Of a stretch of 64,000 nt of DNA, positions 17,803 to 25,847 are shown piece after piece. The notes beneath the pieces are model-generated. The model worked only from the letters and a program-made list of their open reading frames with translations, was not told where the DNA came from and made no database searches. This stretch comes from JAGNHN01 sp964590645 (GTDB taxonomy: Bacteria; Bacteroidota; Bacteroidia; Bacteroidales; JAGNHN01), in NCBI GenBank assembly GCA_964590645.1, contig CAZPYJ010000020.1:12032-76031 (forward strand), given 5' to 3'. A program made the position numbers and the translations under genes. Each line of letters opens with the position of its first letter. The first letter of the stretch is position 1.

Positions 17803-17930
17803 ATCTCTGCAGTTCAGCTCCTGCATTGACCCTGCTAAGCAGAGTAGTCAGAGGGGGAAGGATTGAAGCGTAACGGATGGGAGATGGAAAGGGAATTATG
17901 CTTATCTTTTTCACCTCAATCTAAAGCCTG

Positions 17931-18983
17931 ATGTCAAGACGGACCACACTACTGATGCTTTGTCTTTCAATCTGCTGCTATAGCGTTTTCTGTCAGCAGG
18001 AAAGGAAGCCTGAACCAAAGGAATTCCTCCTGATCGCGCACCCCACCCAAGCCAACCTCGAGCGACTCAATTTTCTTATAGAGCAGGATATCATCGTGCT
18101 TCCCCCGTCGCTTTCGCTTTTGCTGGTCTACCATCAGAACGAAAGATATCCCTATCGTGAGAGCCGGGCCTGGCTGGATACCGCCCGTCTTCACTTTCGC
18201 TACCAGTTGGCCCCCCTGGATTGTCCGCTCGATCTGCGAAGTCTTTTTGAGAAAAATGAATGCAGTGATGACTTCGTCAGCCTTTTATCCCGCTCGAGGG
18301 GAATGATCCTTTTGGGTGGAGCGGATATTCTGCCGGCAATCTATGGTGAGGAGATGCACCTGCTGACAAGGGCCACCGACCCGATGAGGAATTTCTGGGA
18401 AACCAGCCTGGTGTTTCACCTGCTCGGAAATGGAAAAGAAAGCAACACTCCGCCTTATATCCAAAAGGATCCCCGCTTTGCGCTGCTGGGAATCTGCCTG
18501 GGAATGCAGAGCCTGAATGTGGGAAGCGGAGGCAGCCTTATCCAGGATATCCCAAGCCAGGTGTATGAAGCATCAACTGTGGAGGAGGTGCTTGGTTTCC
18601 CCCCTGAAATACATCATCGCAATTATCTGCAAGACTACGAACCCCTGGCCGGGCATCCTTCCGGACTGCTTCATCCCATTAGTCTGGAAGAAGGAGTAGA
18701 AGCATATCTGCCTGATGTAAGAATGGAAACAAATCCTCTGGTATACAGCAGCCACCATCAGGCGATGGGTTTGCTCGGAAACGGAATGAGAGTATTGGCA
18801 CGGTCGACAGACGGAGAGGTAGTGGAAATCATCGGCCACAAGGATTATCCTGCCATTCTGGGCGTGCAGTTCCATCCCGAATTGCCTTTTCTTTATGAAG
18901 AGGAAAGAATGCTGCCTGACGAAACAAGCCTGGGTTTCCACCTCGAGCTGTGGAAACAATTCAGCAAGAACCTCAAAAGATAA
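17931..18983 (+). CDS. Secreted class C26 (gamma-glutamyl hydrolase-like) amidohydrolase
   Basis: A 350-residue class I glutamine amidotransferase-like hydrolase of the C26/PuuD type. The nucleophile Cys189 sits in GICLGMQSLN, and His315 with Glu317 in GVQFHPE complete the triad; SSHHQAMG is the further family block. PuuD-type enzymes cut gamma-glutamyl amides such as gamma-glutamyl-GABA. Unlike the cytoplasmic E. coli enzyme, this one begins with a Sec signal (MSRRTTLLMLCLSICCYSVF, cleavage near CQQ), so it should act in the periplasm, perhaps on folates, gamma-glutamyl peptides or cell-wall peptides. It follows susCD after a terminator and is 31 bases from a membrane protein gene. A link to the Sus pair is possible but unproven. 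Confidence 0.85.
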   Translation: MSRRTTLLMLCLSICCYSVFCQQERKPEPKEFLLIAHPTQANLERLNFLIEQDIIVLPPSLSLLLVYHQNERYPYRESRAWLDTARLHFRYQLAPLDCPLDLRSLFEKNECSDDFVSLLSRSRGMILLGGADILPAIYGEEMHLLTRATDPMRNFWETSLVFHLLGNGKESNTPPYIQKDPRFALLGICLGMQSLNVGSGGSLIQDIPSQVYEASTVEEVLGFPPEIHHRNYLQDYEPLAGHPSGLLHPISLEEGVEAYLPDVRMETNPLVYSSHHQAMGLLGNGMRVLARSTDGEVVEIIGHKDYPAILGVQFHPELPFLYEEERMLPDETSLGFHLELWKQFSKNLKR

Positions 18984-19014
18984 TTCCGGAAATGATATTA
19001 ATATCTCAAAGAAA

Positions 19015-19833
19015 ATGAAAGAATCCAATGTACTTCGTCTGAGTCTGTTCCTTGCCCTGCTTGTCTTTGCAGCCTGCCTGGCGGGAATCGTCGATAACAG
19101 CTTATATCAGGATGGGGAATGGTTCAGGGCTCAGTATTTCGGACAGGATGTGGTCACCCTGCTGGTAGTGCTTCCTTTGTTGCTGATCTCTGCACGTCAC
19201 GGACTGGATAAGAACATCACTGCCTGGAAGCTGATTTTCATAGCGGCCCTGCTCTATCTGGTTTATGTCTATGCCATTTTTGTTCTGGTGGCCAGTTTTT
19301 CACCCCTTTATTTCCTTCATCTGCCCATTTTTAGTCTATCGCTCTTTATGCTGATCAGCCTGATGGGTTGTTTTTTTATCAGCAGAAGGAAGATACTGCT
19401 GCCGGGAAGGAAACTGCGTTTGTTCTCTGCACTCTATCTTCTGCTCCTTTCAGGGATGCTTTCTTATCTGTGGATATCCGATTTGCTAAAGCACACTTTT
19501 TTCCCTGAGCATCAATCTGCCACACCGGATGGTGAGCCATTGCTCATTGTGTACTCCTTAGATCTGGGAGTGATGATCCCCCTGATGTTGATCGGGGTAT
19601 TCGGTTTGTTCAGAAATCAAACCCGGGGCATCGCCTGGGCTGGCATTATGCTGGCCAAGTCATTTTTACTCGGCTTCGCCCTGCTGGGGATGAGTGTCAG
19701 TATGTTTGTGCTTGGTCAGGAATCAGATCCGTTTCTAATGGGTTTATGGAGTGTGATCAGCTTCATTGGTGTTGCCCTCACAGCCTTGTATATGAACAGC
19801 TTAGTGGATGCTATGCCGGAAGGGAAAGCATAA
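19015..19833 (+). CDS. Multi-pass membrane protein of unknown function
   Basis: A 272-residue protein starting MKESNVLRLSLFLALLVFAA. The ATG at 19015 is preferred to an in-frame codon at 18895 that lies inside the upstream hydrolase gene. About seven to eight hydrophobic segments span the whole length (for example VVTLLVVLPLLLISA, LLYLVYVYAIFVLVASF and SLFMLISLMGCFFIS). A loop of about 35 residues near the middle (ISDLLKHTFFPEHQSATPDG) is hydrophilic. No catalytic or transport motif is recognised. It lies 31 bases after the C26 hydrolase on the same strand and is probably cotranscribed with it. The 3' end stops eight bases before the tail of the histidine kinase gene on the other strand. Confidence 0.75.
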   Translation: MKESNVLRLSLFLALLVFAACLAGIVDNSLYQDGEWFRAQYFGQDVVTLLVVLPLLLISARHGLDKNITAWKLIFIAALLYLVYVYAIFVLVASFSPLYFLHLPIFSLSLFMLISLMGCFFISRRKILLPGRKLRLFSALYLLLLSGMLSYLWISDLLKHTFFPEHQSATPDGEPLLIVYSLDLGVMIPLMLIGVFGLFRNQTRGIAWAGIMLAKSFLLGFALLGMSVSMFVLGQESDPFLMGLWSVISFIGVALTALYMNSLVDAMPEGKA

Positions 19834-19840
19834 GCACCGC

Positions 19841-22759
19841 TCAGAAAAATTTCTGCAACACCTCCATTATTACCCTTTTATTGATGGGTTTCGGCACGTA
19901 GTCATTGCATCCGCAATCCAGCACTTTTTCACGGTCGCCTTTCTGGGCAAAGGCAGTTTGGCCGATAATGACGACATCTTTATTGAATGACCTGATTTCC
20001 CGTGTGGCTGTATACCCGTCCTTCACCGGGAGCTTGATATCCATAAAAACCACATCCAGATCGGGATGTTGCAGGCAGCAATCCACTGCTTCCTGCCCGT
20101 TCACGGCGTGGAGGATTTCCGATGCGTAGGGTTTCAGTTGAATCGTGAGCAATAAATCAGATTCTTCATTGTCTTCCACGATCAGCATTTTCAAAGGACG
20201 CAGGAGGGGGAGCGGGATATCCGCCAGCTTTTCAGTCTTTGGCTGCGATGAGGGAGGGAGTTGAAGCGGGAGTGCAAGGATGAAGGTGCTTCCTTTTCCG
20301 GGCTGGGATTCCAGATACAGCTCTCCTTGCAAAAGCTTCGCAAAACCCCGGGAAATAGCCAGTCCCAGTCCAGCCCCTTCATAATTGCGGGCGATATTGT
20401 GGTCGGCTTGCCTGAAACGATCGAAGATGCTTTCTGCCATTTCGGGAGGAATCCCCATACCCGTATCGCTGACCCGGAACAGCAAGTGGTCATTTTCCAG
20501 ACTGCAAGCCAGCTTCACTTTGCCTTTCTCCGTAAACTTTATGGCATTGTTAATCAGGTTCGAGAGTATGGAGTGGAGCTTTCCGGCATCCGTCCATATT
20601 GTTTCCAGGCTTTCCGGTATCTGGCATTGGGTTTCCAGTTCGATCTTTTTTGCATCTGACAAGGGTCGGAAGAAATCACGGATAGCAGTGAGTAAAGAGT
20701 GAATCTCAACGGGCCCCGGGTTTACCCTGGCCTGCCCGGATTCAATGCGGGAAATGTCTATGATGTCATTGATAATACGCAACATTCTTTCTCCGCTTTT
20801 CCGGATGATCTCAATATACCGGGTCTGGTCTTCGGGATTGATGTTTTTTTCCTGCAAAAGATTGGCAAAGCCCAGTATACCATTCATCGGAGTGCGTATC
20901 TCGTGGCTGATATTGGCCAGGAATGCCGACTTGAGACGGTCGCTTTCTTCTGCCTTTTCCAGGGCCTTTTCCAATTGTTGCCGGATGGCCCGCTGTTCTG
21001 TGATATCTTCTCCTGAACTGAGTGTCCCAACGATACCTCCTTGTTCATTTTTCATCAAACGGTTGTGCCAGGCAATGATCCGTTTCTCTCCGCTTTTGGT
21101 GAGCACCTCGTTCTCCACGTAATCGGTTTGTGCTGTTTCGCCTTTGAGGATGCTTTGCAGTACTTTCCTGACCTTCACGCGCTGATCCTCCGGGACAAAA
21201 GTATCAATCCAGTCTTTGCCCAGTACCTCATCCTGGGGAAAACCCAGCACCGCTTCAGCCTTCTTGTTCAGCAGGCTGATTTTGCCTCCTTCATCCAGGG
21301 AAACGAACATCACCCCGGCAATATCCAGCATATACTGGGCTTTGTTTCGCTCGGCGACGTAAAGGCTTGACAGGGCAGAAAGATCGGTATTGGCCTGGAT
21401 AATCTCCTCGTTCTGAGTCCTGAGCTCCTCGTTTTGGGCCATAATTTCTTCATTCTGCCTGGCCATATCCTCTGCATTGGATTTCAGCAATGCCTCTGCC
21501 TGCTTCCGTTCGGTGATCACCTGGAAGAAGACGGTGATACCCCCTTGTTTGGGATGCACCCGCACATTGTACCAATTCTGATATGGCTTTTTGCCGAAAT
21601 AGGTCTCTATTTCCCGGAACTCCTGCTTTTCAATACAATGCTGGTACAGTTCTTCAAAAACAGAGCCGATGGCCTCGGGGAAAACTTCGAAAAGCTGTCT
21701 TCCGATCACTTCTTCCTTTCGCTTACCCAGGAGTTGTTGGGCCTGGGAATTAAAGTATTCCACAATCATCTGTGCATCTAGCACAAAGAAACCATCACTG
21801 ATGCTCTCGAGAATGTTGTGCCGTTCTTCTGCCAGTTGATGGATTTTTTCTTCTCTTGCCTTTTTTTCACTCAAATCGAAAGAATTCCCGATAATCCCAA
21901 TCAGTTGTTTTTGCTCATTCAGCACCGGGACATCCTTTACGTGTGCCGGGAAAACCCTGCCATTCTTATCTTTGACCATAAACTGGCCTTCCCAGGACAA
22001 ACCATTTCTGAGGCGCTCCATTATTATTTCGGCTTCAGAACGGGTTTGATTGGAGGGCGTTACGGTGGTGATTTGTTTGCCAAGGACTTCCTCAGCTGTC
22101 CATCCGTACAATTCTGTGGCAGCCTGATTCCAATAGGTGATAACCCCCTGTATATCTGTGGCGATGACAGCGCTGCCGGTGGCATTGAGCAGGGCGGCCT
22201 GGTATTCCAGGCGTTTTTCCTGTTCCCTTCTTGCGCTGATATCCGAGAGCGACAAGCGAATGGCTTTGTTTTGATAGTCGGTGGGGATAAGGCAGTAATC
22301 GATATGCATATCCAGGGTAATTCCCTGGTGTTGCAGGCGAAGCTGACATTGACCTGATGCATTGGTCTCAAAGATTTTTCTGCAATGCAGGTAAAAATGA
22401 TCCTGCGCATCCGGGTGGATAAAACGGGTAAAAGGCTTTCCGAGAATATCGGGTTTTTCCACCTGAAATGTTCGGCAAAAAGTCTGATTCACTGCCAGTA
22501 TATGTAGCTCTTCATCCAGGGTGAGGTAGGCGGTGGGCGCTGTTTCAAACAAGTTGCGGTATTTTTCCTGCAGTTCGAATGCCTTTTCCTGGCTTCTCAG
22601 GAGTTCTTCGTTCTGCAATTCCAACTCAACCTGGTATATGCTCAATTCTTCCACCAGCCTGTCCAGGCCAAGCGATTTTAATTGAGCCTCGTCAATATTC
22701 TTTCTGAGCTTGATGATCTCAGCCGCCCTTTCACGCAGGGCCTTGCCACCATTATGCAT
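19841..22759 (-). CDS. PAS-rich hybrid histidine kinase
   Basis: A 972-residue soluble hybrid sensor kinase with no membrane segment. Four PAS-like domains follow one another (about 60-180, 185-305, 310-425 and 475-600), with a short coiled coil of NEE repeats between the third and fourth. The HisKA domain carries the phosphorylated His in FLANISHEIRTPMNG, and the ATPase domain has LINNAIKFTEKG, DTGMGIPPE and GAGLGLAIS. A receiver domain ends the protein, with the phospho-acceptor Asp in VVFMDIKLPVKDGY. It lies 22 bases after the CheB/CheR-PAS gene on the same strand, so the two are one operon. The signal sensed is unknown; the stacked PAS domains suggest cytoplasmic redox, light or ligand sensing. 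No dedicated output regulator is beside it. Confidence 0.93.
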   Translation of the reverse strand: MHNGGKALRERAAEIIKLRKNIDEAQLKSLGLDRLVEELSIYQVELELQNEELLRSQEKAFELQEKYRNLFETAPTAYLTLDEELHILAVNQTFCRTFQVEKPDILGKPFTRFIHPDAQDHFYLHCRKIFETNASGQCQLRLQHQGITLDMHIDYCLIPTDYQNKAIRLSLSDISARREQEKRLEYQAALLNATGSAVIATDIQGVITYWNQAATELYGWTAEEVLGKQITTVTPSNQTRSEAEIIMERLRNGLSWEGQFMVKDKNGRVFPAHVKDVPVLNEQKQLIGIIGNSFDLSEKKAREEKIHQLAEERHNILESISDGFFVLDAQMIVEYFNSQAQQLLGKRKEEVIGRQLFEVFPEAIGSVFEELYQHCIEKQEFREIETYFGKKPYQNWYNVRVHPKQGGITVFFQVITERKQAEALLKSNAEDMARQNEEIMAQNEELRTQNEEIIQANTDLSALSSLYVAERNKAQYMLDIAGVMFVSLDEGGKISLLNKKAEAVLGFPQDEVLGKDWIDTFVPEDQRVKVRKVLQSILKGETAQTDYVENEVLTKSGEKRIIAWHNRLMKNEQGGIVGTLSSGEDITEQRAIRQQLEKALEKAEESDRLKSAFLANISHEIRTPMNGILGFANLLQEKNINPEDQTRYIEIIRKSGERMLRIINDIIDISRIESGQARVNPGPVEIHSLLTAIRDFFRPLSDAKKIELETQCQIPESLETIWTDAGKLHSILSNLINNAIKFTEKGKVKLACSLENDHLLFRVSDTGMGIPPEMAESIFDRFRQADHNIARNYEGAGLGLAISRGFAKLLQGELYLESQPGKGSTFILALPLQLPPSSQPKTEKLADIPLPLLRPLKMLIVEDNEESDLLLTIQLKPYASEILHAVNGQEAVDCCLQHPDLDVVFMDIKLPVKDGYTATREIRSFNKDVVIIGQTAFAQKGDREKVLDCGCNDYVPKPINKRVIMEVLQKFF

Positions 22760-22781
22760 CCTTCACTGTATATGGTTTAGC

Positions 22782-25724
22782 TTACTTTGGTTCACGCATA
22801 TCCGGGCAGGGTGCTTTTTCGATGCTGAAGATGGCTCCGGAGATTTCTTTTTTGTCATCCAGCATAGGAGCTCCGTTCACACGGATCAACAGCTTTTCCT
22901 TCTTTGCATTTTTAATCAGCATCAAATAGTTCTGAACGACTAGCCCCTCCTGCACCACTTTGTTGAAGGGGAGTTCTTCTTCCGGTATTTGCTGTTCCTT
23001 CGAATCTTCTATATGCCATCGTGCATCATTGTAGTTACGGTTGGTCAATTCGCTGGCCCGAAAACCAGTGAGTTCTTCCGTCATCTTATTCACATAGATG
23101 ATATTGCCTGCCTGGTCAAGCACCATTTTTCCAATCGGGCTGTTGTCCAGCACACTGTAAAACAAATCCTTCTGTCTGGCTATGGTGGCTTCTTTGGCCT
23201 TCAGCTGGCTGATATCAATCACCGTAACCGTAATCCCTTCCATTGCATTATCCTGGTTGCGATAGGGCAGGATGCGGATCAGGTTCCAGTTGCCTTTGGT
23301 GTCCTTGAACTCCATCTCCTTTTCAGCAAGGGTATGCAGCACCTCTTCAACATCCCGGATGAAGTGTTCATAGGGAACATTCAGTGAGATATGCTGGATG
23401 GGCCTTCCGATGTCCATCTCCATAACATTTACCACACGGGTGACCATTGTGGTGTATTTCCGGATCCGCAGCTTTCGGTCAAGGTAGAGAATGCCAATGC
23501 TTGTATTCTTGAGCAGATTGTTCATATCATTGTTGAGCTGGGTAAGCTCTTCAATCTTCTGCTGATATTCTGTATTGACTGTATATAATTCTTCATTCAC
23601 CGATTGCAGCTCTTCATTGGTGCTTTGGAGTTCTTCATTGGAAGCGATCAACTCTTCATTGGTGCTTTGCAGCTCTTCGTTGGAGGTTTCCAGCTCTTCA
23701 ATGGTGGCCTGCAGGTTTTCTTTGGTGAATTGCAGGTCCTTCTCCAGTTCAATAAAGCGGTTGGTGAGATGGGTGTTGATATCAAAGTCCTTGCTGTCCG
23801 GAGGGGTGACAAAGCCATTCTGATCTGCTTTTTCGAAGGAGACAAGCACGTAACGGCGTTTGTTTCTGAGGTCTTCAAAAGGCTGCGTGATGATATTGAT
23901 CAGGTTTTCTGCATCCAGCTTAACTTCTTTGAAAACGGATTTTTTGTTGTCTTTCAGTGATTTATGTAGCATACTCCCCAACACCACACTGATTTCTTTC
24001 CGCACCATTGAGAGGATATCCAGGCTGGCCTTTCCGCTGGGAACTTTCAGGAACTCATTTACTTCGTTAAATACGTGGATGACATTGAATGATTCATCCA
24101 CCATCACAGAAGGGGGCAGCACGTTCTCCAGCAATCCGGCCAGCACACTTTCCGGCATAGCTCCTCTTTGAGTTGGCGCGCCCGCAGCGCTCGATCTGTG
24201 ATCCCATTGGGGGCTCTTGATCTTGGACTGCGGAATGAGGTAATTGAGTCCGATGGGCGGGTGGTATCCGGGCTTCTGCCGGAAGATTTTCCATTTGCTG
24301 TGCAGGGTCTCAAATCCTTCGGAGAGATCTCCCAGCGATTCGCTCGAACCCAGGAAGAGGCCTCCACCATTCACCAGGGATTGGTAGAACATTGCAATAA
24401 TGCGCCTTTGCATTTCCTGATTGAGATAGATCAGCATATTCCGGCAACTGATCAGGTCGATTTTGGAGAAAGGGGGATCCTTGATGATGTTCTGCTGGGC
24501 GAAGATGACTGTACGGCGGAGGGTATCGTTGACCCTGTACCTGTTGTTTGTCCTGACAAAATACTTTCTGAGCAAGTCTGGAATGACATCGGCCACGATG
24601 CTGTCCGGATAGATGCCGTTTCCGGCAATGGTGATATGCTCCTTGTCGAGATCCGTGGCGAATATTTTCAGATCCAGGTGGAGATCCTTTGCCTCCATAT
24701 ACTCCATCAGCAAGATGGCGATAGAATAGGCTTCTTCCCCGGTAGAGCATCCCACGATCCACACCCTGACCTGGTCTCCCCGGGATTTGGATGCGAGAAT
24801 GTTGGGAATAAGCTCCTCCTTCACGATCTGGAAGGCTTCGGTATCCCGGAAGAATTGGGTTACCCCTATGAGCAGGTCTTTATAGAGAATATTGGCCTCT
24901 GCCGGTGAATTTTCCAGAAAACGGAGATATTCGCTGTAATCGGTGAGTTGGTTAATGCCGATGCGTTTTTCAAGGCGGCGGACGATGGTATTGGGTTTGT
25001 AGAAAGTAAAATCAACCCCTACCCTGTCGCGGATCACTTTCAGAATACGCAGCAATACACTGTCGTTGCTGTCCATCTCCTTTTTATGCTCGGCTTTGGC
25101 GATAATAGGGTGCTGAATATACCGGATGAGTACCTGCGGCATTTCGGCCGGACTGCCCACATAATCCACCATCCCTGTTGCGATGGAGCTTTTGGGCATT
25201 CCATCAAACTTGGCGGTGGTGTCATCCTGGGCAAACACCATCCCCCCGGCCTCTTTGATCGCGCGGATGCCCAATGTTCCATCGCTTCCGGTACCGGAAA
25301 GGACGATGGCGACCGCGTTCTTTCCTCTTTCCTGGGCAAGGGAGCGGAAGAAGATATCGATGGGCAGATTGAGCCCGGTTTTGCCTGGTGGGTCAACGAG
25401 GTAAAGCCGACCACTGAAAATGGTCATATTCTTTTTGGGCGGGATGAGGTAAATGTGATCCGGCTCTATTTGGAGTCCATCGCTGGCCGTCTGCACCGGA
25501 ATCGGGGTATGCCTCGAAAGCAGTTCGCCCATCAGGCTCTTGTAATCCGGGGATAGGTGCTGGATAACGATATAGGCAATTCCACTGTGTTCAGGGACAT
25601 TTCTGAAAAAGGTTTCCAGGGCCTCCAGGCCTCCGGCAGAAGCACCTATCCCTACTACCGGGAATGAAGCTGAGGTCGCAGCTGCCATTGCAGTATGGCT
25701 GATCTGCTTTTTCGGTTTTTTCAT
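22782..25724 (-). CDS. CheB/CheR-PAS fusion protein
   Basis: A 980-residue fusion. The N-terminal CheB methylesterase-like domain (about 18-205) retains the catalytic Ser in GIGASAGGLEAL, the His in VIQHLSPDY and the Asp in SGTGSDGTLG. The CheR methyltransferase-like part (about 215-490) has ILRVIRDRVG-type helices and SAM-site residues WIVGCSTGEEAYS. A heptad region rich in NEELQ repeats (about 660-750) forms a coiled coil, followed by two PAS domains to the end. There is no receiver domain on the CheB part, and no MCP or CheA gene is nearby, so it probably does not serve classical chemotaxis; such fusions are common in non-motile Bacteroidota and may modify or regulate their partner kinase. 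It sits first in a two-gene operon with the hybrid kinase. Confidence 0.93.
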   Translation of the reverse strand: MKKPKKQISHTAMAAATSASFPVVGIGASAGGLEALETFFRNVPEHSGIAYIVIQHLSPDYKSLMGELLSRHTPIPVQTASDGLQIEPDHIYLIPPKKNMTIFSGRLYLVDPPGKTGLNLPIDIFFRSLAQERGKNAVAIVLSGTGSDGTLGIRAIKEAGGMVFAQDDTTAKFDGMPKSSIATGMVDYVGSPAEMPQVLIRYIQHPIIAKAEHKKEMDSNDSVLLRILKVIRDRVGVDFTFYKPNTIVRRLEKRIGINQLTDYSEYLRFLENSPAEANILYKDLLIGVTQFFRDTEAFQIVKEELIPNILASKSRGDQVRVWIVGCSTGEEAYSIAILLMEYMEAKDLHLDLKIFATDLDKEHITIAGNGIYPDSIVADVIPDLLRKYFVRTNNRYRVNDTLRRTVIFAQQNIIKDPPFSKIDLISCRNMLIYLNQEMQRRIIAMFYQSLVNGGGLFLGSSESLGDLSEGFETLHSKWKIFRQKPGYHPPIGLNYLIPQSKIKSPQWDHRSSAAGAPTQRGAMPESVLAGLLENVLPPSVMVDESFNVIHVFNEVNEFLKVPSGKASLDILSMVRKEISVVLGSMLHKSLKDNKKSVFKEVKLDAENLINIITQPFEDLRNKRRYVLVSFEKADQNGFVTPPDSKDFDINTHLTNRFIELEKDLQFTKENLQATIEELETSNEELQSTNEELIASNEELQSTNEELQSVNEELYTVNTEYQQKIEELTQLNNDMNNLLKNTSIGILYLDRKLRIRKYTTMVTRVVNVMEMDIGRPIQHISLNVPYEHFIRDVEEVLHTLAEKEMEFKDTKGNWNLIRILPYRNQDNAMEGITVTVIDISQLKAKEATIARQKDLFYSVLDNSPIGKMVLDQAGNIIYVNKMTEELTGFRASELTNRNYNDARWHIEDSKEQQIPEEELPFNKVVQEGLVVQNYLMLIKNAKKEKLLIRVNGAPMLDDKKEISGAIFSIEKAPCPDMREPK

Positions 25725-25770
25725 CCGGGAAGAAAAATGAGCGATGTTAGACTCTGCTGCTTATCAGTTT

Positions 25771-25801
25771 CAAATATAGTGAGCACTGAGCATATTTCAA
25801 T
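25771..25801 (-). promoter_or_regulatory. Promoter for the cheBR-kinase operon
   Basis: On the minus strand ATTG (complement of 25798-25801), 19 bases, then TATATTTG (complement of 25771-25778). The -7 octamer matches the Bacteroidota consensus exactly and the -33 element has three of four bases. The transcript would start about 40 bases before the gene. Confidence 0.55.
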
Positions 25802-25820
25802 TCTTTTTTGGTCAAATCAT

Positions 25821-25828
25821 TACCTTTG
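25821..25828 (+). promoter_or_regulatory. Putative -7 box for tamL
   Basis: TACCTTTG fits TAnnTTTG exactly and lies 19 bases before the GTG start of tamL. No good -33 element is seen at the usual spacing, so this is tentative. Confidence 0.35.
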
Positions 25829-25847
25829 CCTGAAAGCGAAGGCTCCG

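Noticed and set aside
23530..23720. Regular short repeats that could suggest a CRISPR or satellite array
   Set aside because: They encode the NEELQ-type coiled coil of the CheB/CheR-PAS protein, in frame, with no spacer-repeat structure.
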